DNA of 64,000 nt from Elymus sibiricus. Its lineage: Eukaryota; Streptophyta; Magnoliopsida; Poales; Poaceae. Below are positions 7,480 through 20,008 of this stretch, in pieces. A program made the position numbers and the translations under genes. A model generated the notes under the pieces. The model was given only the letters and a program-made list of their open reading frames with translations. It was not told the origin of the DNA and did no database searches. Position 1 is the first letter of the stretch; every line of letters starts with the position of its first letter. The DNA lies in the NCBI GenBank assembly GCA_039707655.1, contig CM077673.1, positions 6,334,001 to 6,398,000 of the forward strand. Reading direction: 5' to 3'.

Positions 7480-10324
7480 GAATAATAGCATAGAAAACAG
7501 GTAAGAATGGACCAAATCTGCGAGTTTTGGCGAGGTCCCCGTAAGCGGACCACATGGTTCCCCGAACGTTTCGATCGTCCCGAGACCCAAAATCAGAGAG
7601 TAATAGCATAGAAAAATGGCCGGAAAAGACGAAATCTGCTAGTTTTGGCGAGGTCCCGGTAACCGGTCCACGGGCTTCCCCGAATGTTCTGACGGCCATG
7701 ACAACCAAAAAAACAGTGAATAATAGCATAGAAATCTGGTCAGAATGGACAAAATCTGCGAGTTTTGGCGAGGTCCCCGTAAGCGGACCCCGGGGTTCCC
7801 CAAACATTTGGATCGCCCCGGGACCCATAATCAGAGAGTAATAGCATAGAAAACAGGTAAGAATTGACCAAATCTGCGAGTTTTGGCGATGTCACTGTAA
7901 CCGTTCCACGGGCTTCCCCGAACGTTCGGACGACCATGACAACCAAAAAACAGTGAATAATAGAACAGGAAACTAGTAAGAATGGACCAAATCTGAGTTT
8001 TGGCGAGGTCCCCGTAACCGGACCGCGGGCTTCCCCGAACGTTCGGACGACCACGACAACCAAAAAACAGTGAATAATAGCATAGAAAACTAGTAAGAAT
8101 GGACCAAATCTGCGAGTTTTGGCAAGGTCCCCGTAACCGGACCCCGGGCATTCCCAAATGTTGGGACGACCACAACAACCAAAAACAGTGAATACTAGCA
8201 TAGAAAACAGGTAAGAATGGACCAAATCTGCGAGTTTTGGCGAGGTCCCCGTAAGCGGACCCCATGGTTCCCCGAACGTTTCGATCGTCCCGAGACCCAA
8301 AATCAGTGAGTAATAGCATAAAAAACTGGCCGGAACAGACAAAATCTGCTAGTTTTGGCGAGGTCCCGGTAATTGGTCCACGGGCTTCCTCGAATGTTCG
8401 GACGGCCACGACAACCAAAAAAACAGTGAATAATAGCATAGAAATCTGGTCAGAATGGACAAAATCTGCGAGTTTTGGCGAGGTCCCCGTAAGGGGACCC
8501 CGGGGTTCCCCGAATATTTGGATCGCCCCGGGACCCATAATCAGAGAGTAATAGCATAGAAAACAGGTAAGAATGGACCAAATCTGCGAGTTTTGGCGAT
8601 GTCACCGTAACCGGTCCACGGGCTTCCCCGAACGTTCGGACGACCAAGACAACCAAAAAACAGTGAATAATAGCACAAAAAACTAGTAAGAATGGACCAA
8701 ATCTGCGAGTTTTGGCGAGGTCCCCGTAACCGGACCCCGGGCTTCCCCGAACGTTCGGGCGACCACGACAACCAAAAAACAATGAATAATAGCATAGAAA
8801 ACTGGTAAGAATGGACCAAATCTGCGAGTTTTGGCAAGGTCCCCGTAACCGGTCCCCGGGCATCCCCAAATGTTGGGACGACCACAACAACCAAAAACAG
8901 TGAATAATAGCATAGAAAACAGCTAAGAATGGACCAAATCTGCGAGTTTTGGCGAGGTCCCCGTAAACGGACCCCATGGTTCCCCGAACGTTTCGATCGT
9001 CCCGAGACCCAAAATCAGTGAGTAATAGCATAGAAAACTGGCCGGAAAAGACAAAATCTGCTAATTTTGGCAAGGTCCCGGTAACCGGTCCACGGGCTTC
9101 CCCGAATGTTCGGACGGCCACGACAACCAAAAAAACAGTGAATAATAGCATAGAAATCTGGTCAGAATGGACAAAATCTGCAATTTTTGGCGAGGTCCCC
9201 GTAAGCAGACCCCGGGGTTCCCCGAACATTTGGATCGCCCCGGGACCCATAATCAGAGAGTAATAGCATAGAAAACAGGTAAGAATTGACCAAATCTGCG
9301 AGTTTTGGCGATGTCCCCGTAACCGGTCCACGGGCTTCCCCGAACGTTCGGACGACCACGACAACCAAAAAACAGTGAATAATAGAACAGGAAACTAGTA
9401 AGAATGGACGAAATCTGCGAGTTTTGGTGAGGTCCCCGTAACCGGACCCTGGGCTTCCCCGAACGTTCGGACGACCACGACAACCAAAAAACAGTGAATA
9501 ATAGCATAGAAAACTGGTAAGAATGCACCAAATTTGCGAGTTTTGGCAAGGTCCCCGTAACCGGACCCCGAGCATCTCCAAATGTTGGGACGACCACAAC
9601 AACCAAAAACAGTGAATAATAGCATAGAAAACTGGTCAGACTGGACCAAATCTGCGAGTTCTGGCGAGGTCCCCGTAAGCGGACCCCATGGTTCCCCGAA
9701 CGTCTCGATCGTCCCAAGACCCAAAATCAGTGAGTAATAGCATAGAAAACTGGCCGGAACAGACAAAATCTGCTAGTTTTGGCGAGGTCCCGGTAACCGG
9801 TCCACGGGCTTCCCCGAATTTCGGACGGCCACGACAACCAAAAAAACAGTGAATAATAGCATAGAAATCTGGTCAGAATGGACAAAATCTGCGAGTTTTG
9901 GCGAGGTCCCCGTAAGCGAACCCCGGGGTTCCCCGAACATTTGGATCGCCCTGGGACCCATAACCAGTGAGTAATAGCATAGAAAACAGGTAAGAATGGA
10001 CCAAATCTGCGAGTTTTGGCGATGTCACCGTAGCCGGTCCACAGGCTTCCCCGAACGTTCGGACGACCAAGACAACCAAAAAACAGTGAATAATAGCACG
10101 GAAAACTAGTAAGAATGGACCAAATCTGCGAGTTTTGGCGAGGTCCCCGTAACCGGACCCCGGGCTTCCCCGAACGTTCGGACGACCACGACAACCAAAA
10201 AACAGTGAATAATAGCATAGAAAACTGGTAAGAATGGACCAAATCTGCGAGTTTTGGCAAGTTCCCCGTAACCGGTCCCCGGGCATCCCCAAATGTTGGG
10301 ACGACCACAACAACCAAAAACAGT
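7480..10324. repeat. 24-monomer super-repeat, copy 2 (2845 bp)
   Basis: Units at 7480, 8190, 8902 and 9614 (710, 712, 712, 711 bp). The first differs from copy 1 by an E monomer with an AGAACAGG start and a 2-bp loss (AAATCTGAGTTTTGG), shared with copy 3. The remainder appears identical or nearly identical to copies 1 and 3. Confidence 0.93.
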
Positions 10325-13156
10325 GAATAATAGCATAGAAAACAGGTAAGAATGGACCAAATCTGCGAGTTTTGGCGAGGTCCCCGTAAGCGGACCACAT
10401 GGTTCCCCGAACGTTTCGATCGTCCCGAGACCCAAAATCAGAGAGTAATAGCATAGAAAAATGGCCGGAAAAGACGAAATCTGCTAGTTTTGGCGAGGTC
10501 CCGGTAACCGGTCCACGGGCTTCCCCGAATGTTCTGACGGCCATGACAACCAAAAAAACAGTGAATAATAGCATAGAAATCTGGTCAGAATGGACAAAAT
10601 CTGCGAGTTTTGGCGAGGTCCCCGTAAGCGGACCCCGGGGTTCCCCAAACATTTGGATCGCCCCGGGACCCATAATCAGAGAGTAATAGCATAGAAAACA
10701 GGTAAGAATTGACCAAATCTGCGAGTTTTGGCGATGTCACTGTAACCGTTCCACGGGCTTCCCCGAACGTTCGGACGACCATGACAACCAAAAAACAGTG
10801 AATAATAGAACAGGAAACTAGTAAGAATGGACCAAATCTGAGTTTTGGCGAGGTCCCCGTAACCGGACCGCGGGCTTCCCCGAACGTTCGGACGACCACG
10901 ACAACCAAAAAACAGTGAATAATAGCATAGAAAACTAGTAAGAATGGACCAAATCTGCGAGTTTTGGCAAGGTCCCCGTAACCGGACCCCGGGCATTCCC
11001 AAATGTTGGGACGACCACAACAACCAAAAACAGTGAATACTAGCATAGAAAACAGGTAAGAATGGACCAAATCTGCGAGTTTTGGCGAGGTCCCCGTAAG
11101 CGAACCCCATGGTTCCCCGAACGTTTCGATCGTCCCGAGACCCAAAATCAGTGAGTAATAGCATAAAAAACTGGCCGGAACAGACAAAATCTGCTAGTTT
11201 TGGCGAGGTCCCGGTAATTGGTCCACGGGCTTCCTCGAATGTTCGGACGGCCACGACAACCAAAAAAACAGTGAATAATAGCATAGAAATCTGGTCAGAA
11301 TGGACAAAATCTGCGAGTTTTGGCGAGGTCCCCGTAAGGGGACCCCGGGGTTCCCCGAATATTTGGATCGCCCCGGGACCCATAATCAGAGAGTAATAGC
11401 ATAGAAAACAGGTAAGAATGGACCAAATCTGCGAGTTTTGGCGATGTCACCGTAACCGGTCCACGGGCTTCCCCGAACGTTCGGACGACCAAGACAACCA
11501 AAAAACAGTGAATAATAGCACAAAAAACTAGTAAGAATGGACCAAATCTGCGAGTTTTGGCGAGGTCCCCGTAACCGGACCCCGGGCTTCCCCGAACGTT
11601 CGGGCGACCACGACAACCAAAAAACAATGAATAATAGCATAGAAAACTGGTAAGAATGGACCAAATCTGCGAGTTTTGGCAAGGTCCCCGTAACCGGTCC
11701 CCGGGCATCCCCAAATGTTGGGACGACCACAACAACCAAAAACAGTGAATAATAGCATAGAAAACAGCTAAGAATGGACCAAATCTGCGAGTTTTGGCGA
11801 GGTCCCCGTAAACGGACCCCATGGTTCCCCGAACGTTTCGATCGTCCCGAGACCCAAAATCAGTGAGTAATAGCATAGAAAACTGGCCGGAAAAGACAAA
11901 ATCTGCTAATTTTGGCAAGGTCCCGGTAACCGGTCCACGGGCTTCCCCGAATGTTCGGACGGCCACGACAACCAAAAAAACAGTGAATAATAGCATAGAA
12001 ATCTGGTCAGAATGGACAAAATCTGCAATTTTTGGCGAGGTCCCCGTAAGCAGACCCCGGGGTTCCCCGAACATTTGGATCGCCCCGGGACCCATAATCA
12101 GAGAGTAATAGCATAGAAAACAGGTAAGAATTGACCAAATCTGCGAGTTTTGGCGATGTCCCCGTAACCGGTCCACGGGCTTCCCCGAACGTTCGGACGA
12201 CCACGACAACCAAAAAACAGTGAATAATAGAACAGGAAACTAGTAAGAATGGACGAAATCTGCGAGTTTTGGTGAGGTCCCCGTAACCGGACCCTGGGCT
12301 TCCCCGAACGTTCGGACGACCACGACAACCAAAAAACAGTGAATAATAGCATAGAAAACTGGTAAGAATGCACCAAATTTGCGAGTTTTGGCAAGGTCCC
12401 CGTAACCGGACCCCGAGCATCTCCAAATGTTGGGACGACCACAACAACCAAAAACAGTGAATAATAGCATAGAAAACTGGTCAGACTGGACCAAATCTGC
12501 GAGTTCTGGCGAGGTCCCCGTAAGCGGACCCCATGGTTCCCCGAACGTCTCGATCGTCCCAAGACCCAAAATCAGTGAGTAATAGCATAGAAAACTGGCC
12601 GGAACAGACAAAATCTGCTAGTTTTGGCGAGGTCCCGGTAACCGGTCCACGGGCTTCCCCGAATTTCGGACGGCCACGACAACCAAAAAAACAGTGAATA
12701 ATAGCATAGAAATCTGGTCAGAATGGACAAAATCTGCGAGTTTTGGCGAGGTCCCCGTAAGCGAACCCCGGGGTTCCCCGAACATTTGGATCGCCCTGGG
12801 ACCCATAACCAGTGAGTAATAGCATAGAAAACAGGTAAGAATGGACCAAATCTGCGAGTTTTGGCGATGTCACCGTAGCCGGTCCACAGGCTTCCCCGAA
12901 CGTTCGGACGACCAAGACAACCAAAAAACAGTGAATAATAGCACAGAAAACTAGTAAGAATGGACCAAATCTGCGAGTTTTGGCGAGGTCCCCGTAACCG
13001 GACCCCGGGCTTCCCCGAACGTTCGGACGACCACGACAACCAAAAAACAGTGAATAATAGCATAGAAAACTGGTAAGAATGGACCAAATCTGCGAGTTTT
13101 GGCAAGGTCCCCGGGCATCCCCAAATGTTGGGACGACCACAACAACCAAAAACAGT
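10325..13156. repeat. 24-monomer super-repeat, copy 3 (2832 bp)
   Basis: Units at 10325, 11035, 11747 and 12459 (710, 712, 712, 698 bp). It differs from copy 2 mainly by the 13-bp deletion in the last F (13052-13156), and by single substitutions such as GTAAGCGAACCCCATGG near 11100. From 11747 the sequence also starts the 3.5-kb module, so one lineage passes into another here. Confidence 0.92.
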
Positions 13157-15288
13157 GAATAATAGCATAGAAAACAGGTAAGAATGGACCAAATCTGCGA
13201 GTTTTGGCGAGGTCCCCGTAAGCGGACCCCATGGTTCCCCGAACGTGTCGATCGTCCCGAGACCCAAAATCAGTGAGTAATAGCATAGAAAACTGGCCGG
13301 AACAGACAAAATCTGCTAGTTTTGGCGAGGTCCCGGTAACCGGTCCACGGGCTTCCCCGAATGTTCGGACGGCCACGACAACCAAAAAAACAGTGAATAA
13401 TAGCATAGAAATCTGGTCAGAATGGACAAAATCTGCGAGTTTTGGCGAGGTCCCCGTAAGCGGACCCCGGGGTTCCCCGAACATTTGGATCGCCCCGGGA
13501 CCCATAATCAGAGAGTAATAGCATAGAAAACAGGTAAGAATGGACCAAATCTGCGAGTTTTGGCGATGTCCCCGTAACCGGTCCACGGGCTTCCCCGAAA
13601 GTTCGGACGACCAAGACAACCTAAAAACAGTGAATAATAGAACAGGAAACTAGTAAGAATGGACCAAATCTGCGAGTTTTGGTGAGGTCCCCGTAACCGG
13701 ACCCTGGGCTTCCCCGAACGTTCGGACGACCACGACAACCAAAAAACAGTGAATAATAGCATAGAAAACTGGTAAGAATGCACCAAATTTGCGAGTTTTG
13801 GCAAGGTCCCCGTAACCGGACCCCGAGCATCCCCAAATGTTGGGACGACCACAAAAACCAAAAACTGTGAATAATAGCATAGAAAACTGGTCAGACTGGA
13901 CCAAATCTGCGAGTTCTGGCGAGGTCCCCGTAAGCGGACCCCATGGTTCCCCGAACGTCTCGATCGTCCCAAGACCCAAAATCAGTGAGTAATAGCATAG
14001 AAAACTGGCCGGAACAGACAAAATCTGCTAGTTTTGGCGAGGTCCCGGTAACCGGTCCACGGGCTTCCCCGAATGTTCGGACGGCCACGACAACCAAAAA
14101 AACAGTGAATAATAGCATAGAAATCTGGTCAGAATGGACAAAATCTGCGAGTTTTGGTGAGGTCCCCGTAAGCGAACCCCGGGGTTCCCCGAACATTTGG
14201 ATCGCCCCGGGACCCATAATCAGAGAGTAATAGCATAGAAAACAGGTAAGAATGGACCAAATCTGCGAGTTTTGGCGATGTCACCGTAACCGGTCCACGG
14301 GCTTCCCCGAACGTTCGGATGACCAAGACAACCAAAAAACAGTGAATAATAGCACAAAAAACTAGTAAGAATGGACCAAATCTGCGAGTTTTGGCGAGGT
14401 CCCCGTAACCGGACCCCGGGCTTCCCCGAACGTTCGGACGACCACGACAACCAAAAAACAGTGAATAATAGCATAGAAAACAGGTAAGAATGGACCAAAT
14501 CTGCTAGTTTTGGCAAGGTCCCCGTAACCGGACCCCGAGCATCCCCAAATGTTGGGACGACCACAACAACCAAAAACAGTGAATAATAGCATAGAAAACT
14601 GGTCAGACTGGACCAAATCTGCGAGTTCTGGGAGGTCCCCGTAAGCGGACCCCATGGTTCCCCGAACGTCTCGATCGTCCCAAGACCCAAAATCAGTGAG
14701 TAATAGCATAGAAAACTGGCCGGAAAAGACAAAATCTGCTAGTTTTGGCGAGGTCCCGGTAACCGGTCCACGGGCTTCCCCGAATTTCGGACGGCCACGA
14801 CAACCAAAAACAGTGAATAATAGCATAGAAATCTGGTCAGAATGGACAAAATCTGCGAGTTTTGGCGAGGTCCCCGTAAGCGAACCCCGGGGTTCCCCGA
14901 ACATTTGGATCGCCCCGGGACCCATAACCAGTGAGTAATAGCATAGAAAACAGGTAAGAATGGACCAAATCTGCTAGTTTTGGCGATGTCACCGTAACCG
15001 GTCCACAGGCTTCCCCGAACGTGCGGACGACCAAGACAACCAAAAAACAGTGAATAATAGCACAGAAAACTAGTAAGAATGGACCAAATCTGCGAGTTTT
15101 GGCGAGGTCCCCGTAACCGGACCCCGGGCTTCCCCGAACGTTCGGGCGACCACGACAACCAAAAAACAATGAATAATAGCATAGAAAACTGGTAAGAATG
15201 GACCAAATCTGCGAGTTTTGGCAAGGTCCCCGTAACCGGTCCCCGAGCATCCCCAAATGTTGGGACGACCACAACAACCAAAAACAGT
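13157..15288. repeat. Three HOR units closing the first 3542-bp module (11747-15288)
   Basis: Units 13157-13868 (712), 13869-14580 (712) and 14581-15288 (708). Markers: GTGTCGATCG in the first A, CCGAAAGTTCGG with CAACCTAAAAACAG in the first D, ACAAAAACCAAAAACTGTG in the first F, GTTCGGATGACC in the second D, and GAGTTCTGGGAGGTCC (one base lost) in the third A'. The whole 11747-15288 module returns at an offset of 3542 bp with additional internal copies. Confidence 0.9.
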
Positions 15289-16000
15289 GAATAATAGCAT
15301 AGAAAACAGCTAAGAATGGACCAAATCTGCGAGTTTTGGCGAGGTCCCCGTAAACGGACCCCATGGTTCCCCGAACGTTTCGATCGTCCCGAGACCCAAA
15401 ATCAGTGAGTAATAGCATAGAAAACTGGCCGGAAAAGACAAAATCTGCTAATTTTGGCAAGGTCCCGGTAACCGGTCCACGGGCTTCCCCGAATGTTCGG
15501 ACGGCCACGACAACCAAAAAAACAGTGAATAATAGCATAGAAATCTGGTCAGAATGGACAAAATCTGCAATTTTTGGCGAGGTCCCCGTAAGCAGACCCC
15601 GGGGTTCCCCGAACATTTGGATCGCCCCGGGACCCATAATCAGAGAGTAATAGCATAGAAAACAGGTAAGAATTGACCAAATCTGCGAGTTTTGGCGATG
15701 TCCCCGTAACCGGTCCACGGGCTTCCCCGAACGTTCGGACGACCACGACAACCAAAAAACAGTGAATAATAGAACAGGAAACTAGTAAGAATGGACGAAA
15801 TCTGCGAGTTTTGGTGAGGTCCCCGTAACCGGACCCTGGGCTTCCCCGAACGTTCGGACGACCACGACAACCAAAAAACAGTGAATAATAGCATAGAAAA
15901 CTGGTAAGAATGCACCAAATTTGCGAGTTTTGGCAAGGTCCCCGTAACCGGACCCCGAGCATCTCCAAATGTTGGGACGACCACAACAACCAAAAACAGT
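15289..16000. repeat. Complete 712-bp beta-type HOR unit
   Basis: A-F unit with the AACAGCTAAG A, CTAATTTTGGCAAGG B and GCAATTTTTGG C variants seen at 22, 6057, 8902 and 11747. It opens the second 3.5-kb module. Confidence 0.9.
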
Positions 16001-18004
16001 GAATAATAGCATAGAAAACTGGTCAGACTGGACCAAATCTGCGAGTTCTGGCGAGGTCCCCGTAAGCGGACCCCATGGTTCCCCGAACGTCTCGATCGTC
16101 CCAAGACCCAAAATCAGTGAGTAATAGCATAGAAAACTGGCCGGAACAGACAAAATCTGCTAGTTTTGGCGAGGTCCCGGTAACCGGTCCACGGGCTTCC
16201 CCGAATTTCGGACGGCCACGACAACCAAAAAAACAGTGAATAATAGCATAGAAATCTGGTCAGAATGGACAAAATCTGCGAGTTTTGGCGAGGTCCCCGT
16301 AAGCGAACCCCGGGGTTCCCCGAACATTTGGATCGCCCCGGGACCCATAACCAGTGAGTAATAGCATAGAAAACAGGTAAGAATGGACCAAATCTGCGAG
16401 TTTTGGCGATGTCACCGTAGCCGGTCCACAGGCTTCCCCGAACGTTCGGACGACCAAGACAACCAAAAAACAGTGAATAATAGCACAGAAAACTAGTAAG
16501 AATGGACCAAATCTGCGAGTTTTGGCGAGGTCCCCGTAACCGGACCCCGGGCTTCCCCGAACGTTCGGACGACCACGACAACCAAAAAACAGTGAATAAT
16601 AGCATAGAAAACTGGTAAGAATGGACCAAATCTGCGAGTTTTGGCAAGGTCCCCGGGCATCCCCAAATGTTGGGACGACCACAACAACCAAAAACAGTGA
16701 ATAATAGCATAGAAAACAGGTAAGAATGGACCAAATCTGCGAGTTTTGGCGAGGTCCCCGTAAGCGGACCCCATGGTTCCCCGAACGTGTCGATCGTCCC
16801 GAGACCCAAAATCAGTGAGTAATAGCATAGAAAACTGGCCGGAACAGACAAAATCTGCTAGTTTTGGCGAGGTCCCGGTAACCGGTCCACGGGCTTCCCC
16901 GAATGTTCGGACGGCCACGACAACCAAAAAAACAGTGAATAATAGCATAGAAATCTGGTCAGAATGGACAAAATCTGCGAGTTTTGGCGAGGTCCCCGTA
17001 AGCGGACCCCGGGGTTCCCCGAACATTTGGATCGCCCCGGGACCCATAATCAGAGAGTAATAGCATAGAAAACAGGTAAGAATGGACCAAATCTGCGAGT
17101 TTTGGCGATGTCCCCGTAACCGGTCCACGGGCTTCCCCGAAAGTTCGGACGACCAAGACAACCTAAAAACAGTGAATAATAGAACAGGAAACTAGTAAGA
17201 ATGGACCAAATCTGCGAGTTTTGGTGAGGTCCCCGTAACCGGACCCTGGGCTTCCCCGAACGTTCGGACGACCACGACAACCAAAAAACAGTGAATAATA
17301 GCATAGAAAACTGGTAAGAATGCACCAAATTTGCGAGTTTTGGCAAGGTCCCCGTAACCGGACCCCGAGCATCCCCAAATGTTGGGACGACCACAAAAAC
17401 CAAAAACTGTGAATAATAGCATAGAAAACTGGTCAGACTGGACCAAATCTGCGAGTTCTGGCGAGGTCCCCGTAAGCGGACCCCATGGTTCCCCGAACGT
17501 CTCGATCGTCCCAAGACCCAAAATCAGTGAGTAATAGCATAGAAAACTGGCCGGAACAGACAAAATCTGCTAGTTTTGGCGAGGTCCCGGTAACCGGTCC
17601 ACGGGCTTCCCCGAATGTTCGGACGGCCACGACAACCAAAAAAACAGTGAATAATAGCATAGAAATCTGGTCAGAATGGACAAAATCTGCGAGTTTTGGT
17701 GAGGTCCCCGTAAGCGAACCCCGGGGTTCCCCGAACATTTGGATCGCCCCGGGACCCATAATCAGAGAGTAATAGCATAGAAAACAGGTAAGAATGGACC
17801 AAATCTGCGAGTTTTGGCGATGTCACCGTAACCGGTCCACGGGCTTCCCCGAACGTTCGGATGACCAAGACAACCAAAAAACAGTGAATAATAGCACAAA
17901 AAACTAGTAAGAATGGACCAAATCTGCGAGTTTTGGCGAGGTCCCCGTAACCGGACCCCGGGCTTCCCCGAACGTTCGGACGACCACGACAACCAAAAAA
18001 CAGT
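16001..18004. repeat. 17-monomer super-repeat, copy 1 (2004 bp)
   Basis: Three units: 698 bp with the short F (16001-16698), 712 bp (16699-17410), and a five-monomer unit A-B-C-D-E without F (17411-18004, 594 bp). The E monomer ending at 18004 is followed directly by A' at 18005. The absence of F marks the recombination joint that created the 2004-bp period. Confidence 0.92.
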
Positions 18005-20008
18005 GAATAATAGCATAGAAAACTGGTCAGACTGGACCAAATCTGCGAGTTCTGGCGAGGTCCCCGTAAGCGGACCCCATGGTTCCCCGAACGTCTCGAT
18101 CGTCCCAAGACCCAAAATCAGTGAGTAATAGCATAGAAAACTGGCCGGAACAGACAAAATCTGCTAGTTTTGGCGAGGTCCCGGTAACCGGTCCACAGGC
18201 TTCCCCGAATTTCGGACGGCCACGACAACCAAAAAAACAGTGAATAATAGCATAGAAATCTGGTCAGAATGGACAAAATCTGCGAGTTTTGGCGAGGTCC
18301 CCGTAAGCGAACCCCGGGGTTCCCCGAACATTTGGATCGCCCCGGGACCCATAACCAGTGAGTAATAGCATAGAAAACAGGTAAGAATGGACCAAATCTG
18401 CGAGTTTTGGCGATGTCACCGTAGCCGGTCCACAGGCTTCCCCGAACGTTCGGACGACCAAGACAACCAAAAAACAGTGAATAATAGCACAGAAAACTAG
18501 TAAGAATGGACCAAATCTGCGAGTTTTGGCGAGGTCCCCGTAACCGGACCCCGGGCTTCCCCGAACGTTCGGACGACCACGACAACCAAAAAACAGTGAA
18601 TAATAGCATAGAAAACTGGTAAGAATGGACCAAATCTGCGAGTTTTGGCAAGGTCCCCGGGCATCCCCAAATGTTGGGACGACCACAACAACCAAAAACA
18701 GTGAATAATAGCATAGAAAACAGGTAAGAATGGACCAAATCTGCGAGTTTTGGCGAGGTCCCCGTAAGCGGACCCCATGGTTCCCCGAACGTGTCGATCG
18801 TCCCGAGACCCAAAATCAGTGAGTAATAGCATAGAAAACTGGCCGGAACAGACAAAATCTGCTAGTTTTGGCGAGGTCCCGGTAACCGGTCCACGGGCTT
18901 CCCCGAATGTTCGGACGGCCACGACAACCAAAAAAACAGTGAATAATAGCATAGAAATCTGGTCAGAATGGACAAAATCTGCGAGTTTTGGCGAGGTCCC
19001 CGTAAGCGGACCCCGGGGTTCCCCGAACATTTGGATCGCCCCGGGACCCATAATCAGAGAGTAATAGCATAGAAAACAGGTAAGAATGGACCAAATCTGC
19101 GAGTTTTGGCGATGTCCCCGTAACCGGTCCACGGGCTTCCCCGAAAGTTCGGACGACCAAGACAACCTAAAAACAGTGAATAATAGAACAGGAAACTAGT
19201 AAGAATGGACCAAATCTGCGAGTTTTGGTGAGGTCCCCGTAACCGGACCCTGGGCTTCCCCGAACGTTCGGACGACCACGACAACCAAAAAACAGTGAAT
19301 AATAGCATAGAAAACTGGTAAGAATGCACCAAATTTGCGAGTTTTGGCAAGGTCCCCGTAACCGGACCCCGAGCATCCCCAAATGTTGGGACGACCACAA
19401 AAACCAAAAACTGTGAATAATAGCATAGAAAACTGGTCAGACTGGACCAAATCTGCGAGTTCTGGCGAGGTCCCCGTAAGCGGACCCCATGGTTCCCCGA
19501 ACGTCTCGATCGTCCCAAGACCCAAAATCAGTGAGTAATAGCATAGAAAACTGGCCGGAACAGACAAAATCTGCTAGTTTTGGCGAGGTCCCGGTAACCG
19601 GTCCACGGGCTTCCCCGAATGTTCGGACGGCCACGACAACCAAAAAAACAGTGAATAATAGCATAGAAATCTGGTCAGAATGGACAAAATCTGCGAGTTT
19701 TGGTGAGGTCCCCGTAAGCGAACCCCGGGGTTCCCCGAACATTTGGATCGCCCCGGGACCCATAATCAGAGAGTAATAGCATAGAAAACAGGTAAGAATG
19801 GACCAAATCTGCGAGTTTTGGCGATGTCACCGTAACCGGTCCACGGGCTTCCCCGAACGTTCGGATGACCAAGACAACCAAAAAACAGTGAATAATAGCA
19901 CAAAAAACTAGTAAGAATGGACCAAATCTGCGAGTTTTGGCGAGGTCCCCGTAACCGGACCCCGGGCTTCCCCGAACGTTCGGACGACCACGACAACCAA
20001 AAAACAGT
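18005..20008. repeat. 17-monomer super-repeat, copy 2 (2004 bp)
   Basis: Units 18005-18702 (698), 18703-19414 (712) and 19415-20008 (594, lacking F). It appears almost identical to copy 1 at an offset of exactly 2004 bp. A private change is CCACAGGCTTCC in the first B near 18192, where the other copies have CCACGGGC. Confidence 0.93.
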
